Assembly: GCA_002369315.1 (NCBI GenBank)
Contig: DFDW01000002.1
Coordinates: 1 to 16,299, forward strand
Direction: 5' to 3'
DNA from: Ruminococcaceae bacterium UBA3818
GTDB taxonomy: Bacteria > Bacillota > Clostridia > Oscillospirales > Ruminococcaceae
DNA length: 16,299 bases
Part shown: positions 1-7,868 of the stretch, piece by piece
Position numbering within the stretch: position 1 is the stretch's first letter
Layout: each line of letters opens with the position of its first letter
Notes under the pieces: model-generated
Told to the model about the DNA's origin: nothing
Databases searched by the model: none
What the model saw: the letters and a program-made list of their open reading frames with translations, nothing else
Translations under genes and position numbers: made by a program

Positions 1-545
1 AAGGCCCCGGCCATCATGTTGAACTGCACGGAGGTATCCACTTCGGCATCCTTCCCAGGGATCACGCCGTGCTGCTTCATCACATACTCCAGCGTCATCT
101 CCGGCATGCCGCCCTTGCGGCCGCCGATGATATGCCTGCCCCGCAGGTTTTCCCAGGAAAAGTCCTCCGCTTCCCGGCCCACCAGGAAGGAGCCGTCCCG
201 GCAGGTGAGCTGGGCGAAGACCCGGGGCGCGTCGTCGTGCTCCGCCAGCAGGACGTAGATGCAGGCCTCCGGCCCCGCCAGGCCGATATCGGCCTCGCCG
301 GTGAGCACGCTGGTCATCACCTTGTCCGCGCCGCCGCCGTTCATCAGGTCGATTTGCAGGCCCTCCTCCTCAAAGAAGCCCAGGCCCAGGGCCGCGTACT
401 GGGGCGCGTAGAACACCGAATGGGTCACCTCGCTGACCGTGACCTTCTGCAGTTTGTTCTGTGCGCCGCAGCCGGCAAAAAGGCCTGTTATCAGCAGGGC
501 CGCACAGCAAAGCAAAAGCAGTCTGTTCCATCTTCTCGTCATCAT
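1..545 (-). CDS. ABC transporter substrate-binding lipoprotein, NitT/TauT (NMT1/SsuA-like) family, partial at left edge
   Basis: Captures the substrate outside the membrane for the permease and ATPase encoded just upstream. About 181 residues are visible; the C-terminal part is beyond the left edge. The N-terminus has basic residues (TRRWNR), a hydrophobic stretch, then a lipobox FAGC with Cys26 as the probable lipidated residue. The mature start follows the NMT1/ThiY-like pattern: VTHSVFYAPQYAALGLGFF, then EEEGLQIDLMNGGGADKVM, then GEADIGLAGPEACIYVL. Two adjacent ATGs (545 and 542) are possible starts; a GGAAGGGAG ribosome site lies 4 and 7 bases upstream of them, so 542 is equally plausible. 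It follows the permease stop by 17 bases. Its base composition is strikingly GC-rich: I count 44 G+C in bases 241-300, against 28 in 901-960 within the permease gene. Family is clear. The ligand (sulfonate, pyrimidine thiamine precursor, nitrate or other) is not. Confidence 0.9.
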   Translation of the reverse strand, partial: MMTRRWNRLLLLCCAALLITGLFAGCGAQNKLQKVTVSEVTHSVFYAPQYAALGLGFFEEEGLQIDLMNGGGADKVMTSVLTGEADIGLAGPEACIYVLLAEHDDAPRVFAQLTCRDGSFLVGREAEDFSWENLRGRHIIGGRKGGMPEMTLEYVMKQHGVIPGKDAEVDTSVQFNMMAGA

Positions 546-562
546 GATACTCCCTTCCAAAA

Positions 563-1393
563 TCAATTTCTATGGCTTATCTTCCGGGTGACTGCCCGCT
601 CGGCAATCACGACCGATTGATATAACAACGCGGCGACGACCGCGAGGATCACAACGCTCGTCATCACCAGGTCCAGTTTAAAGACCTGACCGCCATAGAC
701 AATAAGATACCCCAGTCCCGCTTTGGAGACCAGAAACTCCCCTGCGATGACCCCAACCAGAGAAAGGCCGATATTGACTTTCATGGAATGAAAAAGCGTA
801 TGCAGGTTGGAAGGCATCACTACTTTGGTAAACACCTGCCTCCGGTCTGCGCCAAAAGTGCGAACCATCGTGATGGTTTCTTCATCGGTACTCAAAAAAC
901 CGTTAAGCATTTCCAATACCGTAACAATCAGCGAGATTGCCAGAGCCATCACGATGATCGCCTGTACCCCTGCGCCTACCCAGACAATAAACACCGGTCC
1001 CAATGCAATTTTAGGCAGCGCGTTGAGCACGACCAGAAATGGCTCACAGATGCAGGACAACGTTTTCGACCACCACAACAGTACAGCCAGGCCAACGCCC
1101 AGCATGGTGCCGAGTAAAAAACCCACCAGCGTTTCCGCACAGGTAACACCCAGATGGGTCAAAAGCCCATTTTCACTCAAATGGAGCAACGTCTTTACCA
1201 TTCTGGACGGCTGGCTCATGATAAAGCTGTCGATCACACCAATATCGGCCAAAATTTCCCACAGCGCCAGCAGGATGATCACCATCGAGACCTGTACCGT
1301 CCGGATCATATATTTTTTTCGCTTCCGCTTTTGCAGATACGCAGCCCGTTCCCTTGAGACCGGCGGCGCTGCCGTTTGATTATACATGGACAT
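563..1393 (-). CDS. ABC transporter permease, SsuC/TauC-like
   Basis: Membrane subunit of the importer, 276 residues, the usual size for this family (BPD_transp_1 fold). A basic N-terminus (RERAAYLQKRKRKKY) precedes about six hydrophobic segments: near residues 32-52, 88-108, 115-138, 143-162, 204-220 and 240-262. The cytoplasmic EAA-type loop, which docks on the ATPase, appears as VRTFGADRRQVFTKVVMPSN. The open frame extends to a TTG at 1396, but the ATG at 1393 is preferred because GGAGAG lies about 6-8 bases upstream. A further ATG at 1387 is less well spaced. The start overlaps the last 14 bases of the ATPase gene, which suggests translational coupling in one operon. Substrate cannot be assigned from a permease. 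Confidence 0.93.
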   Translation of the reverse strand: MSMYNQTAAPPVSRERAAYLQKRKRKKYMIRTVQVSMVIILLALWEILADIGVIDSFIMSQPSRMVKTLLHLSENGLLTHLGVTCAETLVGFLLGTMLGVGLAVLLWWSKTLSCICEPFLVVLNALPKIALGPVFIVWVGAGVQAIIVMALAISLIVTVLEMLNGFLSTDEETITMVRTFGADRRQVFTKVVMPSNLHTLFHSMKVNIGLSLVGVIAGEFLVSKAGLGYLIVYGGQVFKLDLVMTSVVILAVVAALLYQSVVIAERAVTRKISHRN

Positions 1394-2147
1394 CAAGCTC
1401 TCTCCATATCGTATTGAAATATTCCTGAAACGGATGCTGCTCGCGGCGCTGCAGTGGAGTCAGTTCCGGATTATCAAATGGAATCTCCATGATCCGGGAA
1501 ATATGCGCCGGGCGGCGGGACAGCACGATAATCCGGTCAGACATGCTGATGCTTTCCGCAATATCGTGGGTCACCATAAGAGTTGTTTTTTGCTCCAGTT
1601 TTAAAATACGCCGCACATCATCGGTTACAGCCAGCCGCGTTTGATAATCCAACGCTGAAAAAGCTTCATCCAAAAGAAAGATATCCGGTTTCACCGCCAG
1701 CGTTCGGATCAGCGCGGCCCGCTGCCGCATACCGCCGGACAATTGGGAAGGATATTTATCCCGAAACTCCCATAAGCCATATGCTTTTAACAAACCCTGG
1801 ACATATTCTTCATTTTCTTTTGTCAGCTTTTTTCGGATTTCCAGCCCTAACACTACATTTCGGTAAATATTCCGCCACTCCAGCAGGTTATCCCGCTGGA
1901 GCATGTATCCGATATGGGGAGAAATTCCCTCTATCGGCTCTCCCTGCAGAAGTACCCTGCCGTAGGTGGGCCGAATCATTCCGGCCACAATAGACAAGAG
2001 GGTGGATTTTCCGCATCCGCTTGGACCGACAATACTGACGAATTCTCCCTTTTTTACCGTGAAGCTGATATCATCCAGCGCGGTCAACTCTCCGTTTTCC
2101 GCCTGATAGGTTTGGGAAATTCGATCCACTGTTAAGATTTCTTCCAT
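1380..2147 (-). CDS. ABC transporter ATP-binding protein, SsuB/TauB-like
   Basis: Energises the importer by ATP hydrolysis on the cytoplasmic side. At 255 residues it is the normal length for the nitrate/sulfonate/taurine group. All catalytic elements are present: Walker A GPSGCGKST (41-49), Q-loop Gln84 in YMLQRDNLL, signature LSGGMRQRA (136-144), Walker B IFLLDE (156-161), D-loop SALD and the switch histidine in MVTHDIAES (His194). The MLQRDNLLEWRN segment after the Q-loop is typical of SsuB/TauB-like proteins. The start ATG has a very strong GGGGGGAG ribosome site 4 bases upstream. It is the first gene of the minus-strand operon and diverges from the dehydrogenase across a 228-base spacer. 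I found no convincing promoter for this direction; the best -10-like hexamer, TAGAAT at 2238-2233, lacks a good -35. Confidence 0.95.
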   Translation of the reverse strand: MEEILTVDRISQTYQAENGELTALDDISFTVKKGEFVSIVGPSGCGKSTLLSIVAGMIRPTYGRVLLQGEPIEGISPHIGYMLQRDNLLEWRNIYRNVVLGLEIRKKLTKENEEYVQGLLKAYGLWEFRDKYPSQLSGGMRQRAALIRTLAVKPDIFLLDEAFSALDYQTRLAVTDDVRRILKLEQKTTLMVTHDIAESISMSDRIIVLSRRPAHISRIMEIPFDNPELTPLQRREQHPFQEYFNTIWRELDVHV

Positions 2148-2297
2148 TTCACTCCCCCCTGTTAAGACAAATACGTCATTTCCTTTTGAAAAAGGCTTCC
2201 CTTTCCCGTTCCTTTTCTTTTCACTCGTTAATATTCTATTCCGCCTCTTCTTTTCGGGTTCAGCCCAAAAGATTTTTCATCAAAAAAGCAAAAGGGA

Positions 2298-2325
2298 TTG
2301 ACAAAAAAGGGAAATTAAATATACT
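2298..2325 (+). promoter_or_regulatory. Sigma-A-type promoter of the dehydrogenase gene
   Basis: A perfect -35 TTGACA at 2298-2303 is followed after 16 bases by TATACT at 2320-2325, five of six bases matching the -10 consensus. Transcription would begin near 2332, leaving a leader of about 45 bases before the ATG at 2376. The surrounding DNA is A/T-rich, as expected. The rest of the divergent spacer (2148-2297) holds the leader of the ABC operon and an imperfect dyad (TTTTcGGG and CCCAAAA arms, 2251-2270) that might be a second control site. Confidence 0.82.
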
Positions 2326-2342
2326 TGTATACATCAATTGAT
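2326..2342. promoter_or_regulatory. Adjacent palindromes over the transcription start, probable operator
   Basis: Two perfect palindromes share one base directly downstream of the -10 element: TGTATACA (2326-2333) and ATCAATTGAT (2333-2342). A protein bound here would cover the transcription start of the dehydrogenase gene, the classic position for a repressor. The TGTATACA core resembles sites of GntR-family regulators, but this is inference. A/T-rich short palindromes arise by chance fairly often, and no regulator gene is present in the window. Confidence 0.45.
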
Positions 2343-2375
2343 ATATTTCAGCACCACCGTGAAAGGATGAATCCC

Positions 2376-3383
2376 ATGAAAGCCGTCGTATTCGAAGGGC
2401 AGTCTCATATCCCGGGCCTCCCGTATACAGAACTGATTTCCCGCTGGGAACCGCTGAAAAAAATACAGCAAGTCGAAGAGGTTCAGATCATCGATTCTTC
2501 CCAGCACCCCGGAAAAACACAGCGCGATTTGATCGGGGATGCGGATATCGCTATGGGACTTTGGATTACCGACCATTATTTCGACGAAGATTTTTTGCAG
2601 TCTCATCCCAATTTAAAATACGCTTCCACCTCCAGCCACGGGTTCGGCCGTATTGACAACGAACTGACGCAGCGGCACGGATTAACCATTACCAATACCA
2701 TTTACGGCGATGTTACCATTTCCCAATATGCCATGGCTTTGCTATTGGAGATCTGTACCCATATCAGCCGGCACAGCGATTATGTGAAATTCGAATATTT
2801 AAACGATCTTTCTCCCGAAAAAAGCTATGAGCGCCTGTTTTTCCCGCCCCTTGAGCTTTACGGCAAAACCATGGGGATTGTCGGACTAGGCAATATCGGT
2901 TATTGGACCGCTAAAATGGCGGAGGGCTTCGGCATGAAAGTAATCGCGTATGACCCGTTTGTGCATACCGGAGAAAAATACGCTTTTATCGAACAGGTTT
3001 CTTTCGACGAATTGTTGTCCCGTTCCGACGTGATCTCGCTGCACTGTCCTTATACCGAACAAAACCGTGATCTGATCAACGAGCAAAGCATTGCCAAAAT
3101 GAAAGACGGCGTGATTCTGATCAATACCGCCCGTGGAGGGCTGGTTGATGAGCAGGCATTGTACCAGGCGCTGATGAGCCGAAAAATTTACGCTGCAGGG
3201 CTGGATGTTTTAAAAGAGGAGTCCCCTGTCCGCCGCATTCCTTTAATGGATTGCCCATACTGCATCATCACCGGCCATATCGCGTGGCTGACCAAAGAAG
3301 CACGCCTTCGAGCCATCGATCTTCAAATTCAGAACCTGCAAAATTACCTGGAGGGGCATCCAACCAGTGTGATCAATCGGTAA
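2376..3383 (+). CDS. D-2-hydroxyacid dehydrogenase, NAD-dependent, glycerate dehydrogenase-like
   Basis: Interconverts a D-2-hydroxy acid and its 2-keto acid with NAD(H); 335 residues, cytoplasmic. The Rossmann motif VGLGNIG (169-175) is followed by an Asp (AYDP, Asp193) at the end of the next strand, which favours NAD over NADP. Catalytic residues are visible: Arg253 in NTARGGLVDE, Glu282 in DVLKEESP and His301 in GHIAW. The segment YGDVTISQYAMALLLEIC (110-127) resembles glycerate dehydrogenase/hydroxypyruvate reductase members. Two small departures from the usual motifs are seen: Glu282 is followed by Ser before Pro, and the catalytic His is preceded by Gly rather than Pro. The start at 2376 is preferred because AAAGG lies 9 bases upstream; an in-frame ATG at 2367 and a TTG at 2325 lack one. 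It is the only plus-strand gene and diverges from the ABC importer. Substrate unknown. Confidence 0.9.
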   Translation: MKAVVFEGQSHIPGLPYTELISRWEPLKKIQQVEEVQIIDSSQHPGKTQRDLIGDADIAMGLWITDHYFDEDFLQSHPNLKYASTSSHGFGRIDNELTQRHGLTITNTIYGDVTISQYAMALLLEICTHISRHSDYVKFEYLNDLSPEKSYERLFFPPLELYGKTMGIVGLGNIGYWTAKMAEGFGMKVIAYDPFVHTGEKYAFIEQVSFDELLSRSDVISLHCPYTEQNRDLINEQSIAKMKDGVILINTARGGLVDEQALYQALMSRKIYAAGLDVLKEESPVRRIPLMDCPYCIITGHIAWLTKEARLRAIDLQIQNLQNYLEGHPTSVINR

Positions 3384-3430
3384 ACCAAAAATTATGAAAA
3401 AATAAAAAGCGCAAGCCATTCCGGATAAGC

Positions 3431-3479
3431 AAAACGACGGGGAAAGGATATCTCCTTTCCCCGTCGTTTTTTTCTTTTT
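3431..3479. terminator. Strong intrinsic terminator, probably bidirectional
   Basis: An 18-base perfect stem (3431-3448 with 3453-3470; core ACGACGGGGAAAGGA) closes on the four-base loop TATC. On the plus strand it is followed by T-rich sequence to 3479, ending the dehydrogenase transcript. On the minus strand the stem ends in four Ts and lies about 50 bases past the polC stop, so it can also end polC transcription. Confidence 0.92.
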
Positions 3480-3520
3480 GACAGAAGGCCATTTCGTTTT
3501 CCAGCGTCTCACCGTCTGCT

Positions 3521-6500
3521 TTAGAAGAAGGTCATCTGGCTGGAATCGGGCAGGCCTGCCAACGCGCCGGACTGATCGAGAATCTCAATCACCGCTTTGG
3601 ACACGCCCGCACGGGTCTGCACCTCATCCTTGGAAATATAGGGGCCTTTGGCCGCCGCTTCTTGCAGGCTCTGAGCCGCGCTGACGCCCAGGCCTTTCAA
3701 CGCGTTGAAAGGCAGGCGAATTTTCCCGTCCTCCACCTGGTATTTGGTCGCGTGGGAAGCAAACAGATCAACCGGCAAAAAAGACAATCCCCTGGCCAGC
3801 ATTTCGTTGACGATCTGCAGGCTGCTGTACTGTTCTTCTTCTTTGGCGGTTCTCTCGTTTCCTTTCATCCGCAGTCCGTCCATTTTCATCTTGACCGCCG
3901 CTTTCCCCTTAATGGCGGCATCGGCGTCAAAATCCTCACCACGAACAGTGAAGAAAGTAGCGTAAAACTCCAGCGGGTAATAAATCTTATACCAGCCCAG
4001 CCGGATGGCCGCAATGACATATGCCGCCGCATGCGCTTTAGGGAACATGTACTTGATCTTCAGACAGCTGTCGATATACCATTGCGGAACGCCGTGCTCC
4101 AACATGGCTTTTTTATGATCGTCGGTCAAAAGCTTGGGCGCATTTCCCTTACGGGTGATCTCCATAATCTTAAACGCCATATTGGGGTCCAACCCCTTTT
4201 GAATCAGATAGATCATAATGCTGTCACGGGTACCGATAACCTCGGAAATGGTGCAGGTCCCATTTTTGATCAGTTCCTGGGCATTGCCCAGCCACACGTC
4301 TGTCCCGTGAGACAGACCGGAAATCTGCAAAAGATCCGCAAAGGTTTTGGGCTGCGCGTCAATCAGCATCTGCCGGACAAAGTTCGTTCCCATCTCCGGC
4401 AGCGCCAGCGAACCGGTGTTGCAGGAAATCTCCTCTTCTGTCACCCCCAGAGCCTCCGGCGAGGTAAACAAGCTGAAAATCTTCGGGTCGGAGGTATCCA
4501 CTTCCATAACCTTTACGCCGGTCATGTCCTCCAGATGTTTATACAAGGTAGGCACATCATGGCCCAACAGATCCAGCTTCAAAATGGTATCATGCAGCGA
4601 ATGGAAGTCGAAGTGGGTGGTCAGAATGCCGGAACCTGCGTCATCCGCCGGGTGCTGGATCGGCGTGAAATCGGCGGCCGCAAACTGGTTGGGCACGACC
4701 ACCATGCCGCCGGGATGCTGTCCGGTGGTCCTCTTGACCCCGGCGCAGCCGGCTGCCAACCGCAGTTCTTCCGACTTGTGGACGACTCTTCCCCGCTCTT
4801 CCATGTATTTTTTCACAAAACCGTAAGCCGTCTTTTCCGCCACCGTTGAGATGGTGCCGGCTTTGAACACATGGGTTTTGCCGAACAGCTCCTCGGTGTA
4901 CCGATGTGCCTGGTTTTGATATTCTCCGGAAAAGTTCAGGTCGATATCAGGCGCTTTATCACCGTTAAAGCCCAAAAAAGTCTCAAAGGGAATGTCGTGT
5001 CCGTCCCGATGGTAGGGAGTGCCACATTCCGGACAGTTTTTGGGCGGCAGATCGAACCCGGAGCCATAGGAGCCATCGGTAATAAACTCGCTATGTTTAC
5101 AATGGGGGCAAACGTAGTGGGGCGGCAGCGGATTGACCTCTGAAATTCCCGCCATTGTCGCCACGAACGAAGAGCCTACCGATCCCCGGGAACCTACCAG
5201 ATACCCATTTTCCACCGATTTCCAAACCAGTTTCTGGGCGATGATATACAACACGGCGAAACCATGCTTGATAATGGAGGTCAATTCCCGATCCAGCCGC
5301 TTGGCCACCAGCTCCGGTACCGGATCGCCGTAAATTTCCCGCGCTTTTCCCCAGGTGATGTTCTGCAAATCCTCTTCCGCCCCTTCGATGGTCGGCGTAA
5401 ACGTACCATCAGGGATCGGCTTAATTTTTTCCACCCGGTCGGCAATGCGGTTGGGGTTGGTCACCACCACTTCATAGGCTTTTTCCTCTCCCAGATAGGA
5501 AAATTCCCGCAGCATTTCATCGGTGGTACGCAAATATAAAGGGGATTGCTGATCCGTATCTTTAAATCCCATGCCCGCCAGCAGAATCTGCCGGAAGATA
5601 TTATCCTTTTCGTCCATCATATGTACATCGCAGGTGGCGCACACCGGAATTTTCAGCGTATCGCCCAGCCGGACAATGGTCCGGTTGTAATTCCGAAGCT
5701 GTTCTTCGTCCCGGGCGGTGCCGTTATGGACCATGAACATGTTGTTCTGGATTGGCTGGATCTCCAAAAAGTCGTAAAATTTGGCGATATTGCAAAGTTC
5801 GCCCCAGCTTTTTCCGTCCACGACCGCCCGAAACAATTCGCCCGCCTCGCAGGCGCTTCCCAGAATCAACCCCTCCCGGTAACGAATCAGTTCACTCTTG
5901 GGAATACGGGGCTTTTTATAGTAATAGTCAAGATGGGACTTGGAGATCAACTGATAAAGATTTTTCAATCCCGTCAGATTCTTGACCAGAATAATCTGAT
6001 GGTAGGAATAGGCGTTTTTATAATCGACCCCGGACAATCCGGTGTTGATCTGCTGGATGTTTTGAATTTGCTTCTCTTTTTGCAGAATGTCCGCCAGTTT
6101 GATATAAATTTCCGCCAGAATCCGCGCGTCGTCGCAGGCCCGGTGATGATTAAAATTGCCCAGCTGCAGATGCTTGGCCACCGTGTCCAGCTTATGGTTG
6201 CGAAGTTCCGGAAACAGCTTCCGCGCGATAGGGACCGTGTCGACAGAGGTAAACGCATACGGCATCCCGCAGCGGATGGCTGCCGCCTGAAGAAATCCCG
6301 TGTCAAACGGCGCGTTGTGCGCCACCAGCACCGCATCTTCCCCGCCGCAGAACGCATAGAACTGACGCAGTGCCTCCTCTTCCAGCGGTGCTCCGGCCAC
6401 CATCTCGTCGGTAATGCCGGTCAGTTGGGTGATCTTTTCCGGAATCGGGCGCTGGGGATTGACGAAAATATTAAAGGAGTCTTTCACCTGTCCATTCTCC

Positions 6501-7846
6501 AGCTTCACCGCGCCGATCTCGGTCATCCGGTCGTTGCCGGCGGAAAGGCCGGTGGTTTCCAGATCGAAAACAATATAAGAACCCATCAGCGGCATATCTT
6601 TCGCCCCGTTGACGATCGGAATCATGTCGTTGATAAAATAGCTTTCCACACCGTAAATAACCTTAAAGTCTCCGCCGGATTTGGCGATGGCCGCCGCAGC
6701 TCCTGCCGCCTCGGGGAACGCCTGTACAACGCCGTGATCGGTGATGGCAATCGCCTTATGCCCCCATTCATATGCCCGGTTGACCAGGTCCTTGGCGTTG
6801 ACCACCGCGTCCATGGCGGACATTTTGGTGTGGGCATGCAGTTCCACCCGTTTTTCGGGCGCCTTATCCTGACGAATCAGCTTTTTCACCGTACAGATAT
6901 CATAAGGCCGGATGGAAATTTCGCCATCGTATTTATCGTAGGAAGCTTCTCCCCGGATCAGCACCGTCTTACCTTTGACCAGCGGCTCATAAACCGACGC
7001 TTTTTCTTTTTCAGCAATGATTTTCATCACGTTGGAGCTGGTGTAATCGGTAAAGTGGATGGCCAAAATCACTTTGGAGCCATCCCGGGACTCCCGGCTG
7101 TCCACCGCGAAAATATCGCCCCAAACGACCACTTTTCCGCTCTCTGCGTCGATAGAATCCAGCGAAACCGGTTTTTCTTTGATTGCCCGTCCGGTAACAA
7201 CCGCCAAGGAATCCCGGTCAAACGGCAAATCCCCCATGTCAAAGGCAATTGTCTGGCATTTGGCCGGCGCAGCTTTTTTCTCCTGCACTGCCTGCTGCTT
7301 TTCCTGCTGGATTTTTATGATCTTCTGATGGTTTTCCTCTGCCGATTGGGTAAATTCTTTAGAATATTCCTCTAATTCGGTTACCCCGTCGAAGGCGACT
7401 TCCACCTCGGCTCCGAACTCCTGGCGAAGAATTTCCTTGATGCGCCGGTCACTGCCAGCACTTTGCAAAAGCGCCAGTCCCCCCCGCTTCAGATGGATGT
7501 TCATCACGCCGCCGTGATAATCGGCGCTGACGTCATCCAAAAATCCGTTGACCAGACAATTTCGATGGCGCAGCTCCTCCACCACCTGCGCAATATAGCT
7601 GCCGTCCAGCAGAGCATGGTCATACTGGGGAGCCAGCACGCATTTTTTTAAGCGCAATTTTTCACACAGCTGCTTTTCCGCCGCATACAACTGACTTTTC
7701 GGCACAACAGCATCTAGCCGCAGGCCCACCCGCAGCTCAGCTTTTTCCCGGGAAACGGTCATGGACGCCACCTGCGCCCGCGCCATACAATCCGGTAAAC
7801 CGGAACACAGGCCGCCAAACAGCGCTCCAAAACAACTGGATTCCAT
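3521..7846 (-). CDS. polC: DNA polymerase III alpha subunit, PolC type
   Basis: Replicative DNA polymerase with built-in proofreading; 1441 residues, close to Bacillus PolC. Domains in order: N-terminal region (about 1-225); OB fold (about 235-325); PHP domain beginning with ELHAHTKMS (335-343) and AITDHG (367-372); inserted DEDDh exonuclease with FDLETTG (427-433), AHNAPFD (509-515) and the His568/Asp573 pair; then the polymerase core. Palm aspartates are Asp967 and Asp969 in PDIDLNFSG and Asp1092 in KLDLLGHD. A zinc site is formed by Cys913, Cys916, Cys938 and Cys941. The C-terminus ends in QMTFF, a sliding-clamp-binding type motif. The frame stays open to a TTG at 7882 inside ispG, but the ATG at 7846 has AAGGGG about 7 bases upstream and leaves a 22-base gap after ispG. 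It is the last gene of the superoperon. Confidence 0.98.
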   Translation of the reverse strand: MESSCFGALFGGLCSGLPDCMARAQVASMTVSREKAELRVGLRLDAVVPKSQLYAAEKQLCEKLRLKKCVLAPQYDHALLDGSYIAQVVEELRHRNCLVNGFLDDVSADYHGGVMNIHLKRGGLALLQSAGSDRRIKEILRQEFGAEVEVAFDGVTELEEYSKEFTQSAEENHQKIIKIQQEKQQAVQEKKAAPAKCQTIAFDMGDLPFDRDSLAVVTGRAIKEKPVSLDSIDAESGKVVVWGDIFAVDSRESRDGSKVILAIHFTDYTSSNVMKIIAEKEKASVYEPLVKGKTVLIRGEASYDKYDGEISIRPYDICTVKKLIRQDKAPEKRVELHAHTKMSAMDAVVNAKDLVNRAYEWGHKAIAITDHGVVQAFPEAAGAAAAIAKSGGDFKVIYGVESYFINDMIPIVNGAKDMPLMGSYIVFDLETTGLSAGNDRMTEIGAVKLENGQVKDSFNIFVNPQRPIPEKITQLTGITDEMVAGAPLEEEALRQFYAFCGGEDAVLVAHNAPFDTGFLQAAAIRCGMPYAFTSVDTVPIARKLFPELRNHKLDTVAKHLQLGNFNHHRACDDARILAEIYIKLADILQKEKQIQNIQQINTGLSGVDYKNAYSYHQIILVKNLTGLKNLYQLISKSHLDYYYKKPRIPKSELIRYREGLILGSACEAGELFRAVVDGKSWGELCNIAKFYDFLEIQPIQNNMFMVHNGTARDEEQLRNYNRTIVRLGDTLKIPVCATCDVHMMDEKDNIFRQILLAGMGFKDTDQQSPLYLRTTDEMLREFSYLGEEKAYEVVVTNPNRIADRVEKIKPIPDGTFTPTIEGAEEDLQNITWGKAREIYGDPVPELVAKRLDRELTSIIKHGFAVLYIIAQKLVWKSVENGYLVGSRGSVGSSFVATMAGISEVNPLPPHYVCPHCKHSEFITDGSYGSGFDLPPKNCPECGTPYHRDGHDIPFETFLGFNGDKAPDIDLNFSGEYQNQAHRYTEELFGKTHVFKAGTISTVAEKTAYGFVKKYMEERGRVVHKSEELRLAAGCAGVKRTTGQHPGGMVVVPNQFAAADFTPIQHPADDAGSGILTTHFDFHSLHDTILKLDLLGHDVPTLYKHLEDMTGVKVMEVDTSDPKIFSLFTSPEALGVTEEEISCNTGSLALPEMGTNFVRQMLIDAQPKTFADLLQISGLSHGTDVWLGNAQELIKNGTCTISEVIGTRDSIMIYLIQKGLDPNMAFKIMEITRKGNAPKLLTDDHKKAMLEHGVPQWYIDSCLKIKYMFPKAHAAAYVIAAIRLGWYKIYYPLEFYATFFTVRGEDFDADAAIKGKAAVKMKMDGLRMKGNERTAKEEEQYSSLQIVNEMLARGLSFLPVDLFASHATKYQVEDGKIRLPFNALKGLGVSAAQSLQEAAAKGPYISKDEVQTRAGVSKAVIEILDQSGALAGLPDSSQMTFF

Positions 7847-7868
7847 AGCCCTTCCCCTTTCTCGTTCC

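Noticed and set aside
2148..2297. Possible thiamine (TPP) riboswitch before the ABC operon, since some importers of this family carry thiamine precursors
   Set aside because: The conserved CTGAGA and ACCTGATCTGG-like TPP elements are absent from the spacer on the minus strand.
3662..4849. A 395-residue plus-strand open frame opposite the 3' part of polC
   Set aside because: Antisense shadow of a conserved coding region, with no sensible ribosome site or family motif.
5546..7375. A 609-residue plus-strand open frame opposite polC
   Set aside because: It lies wholly antisense to well-conserved polC domains, has a low-complexity His/Arg/Gly-rich composition typical of a shadow frame, and matches no family I recognise.
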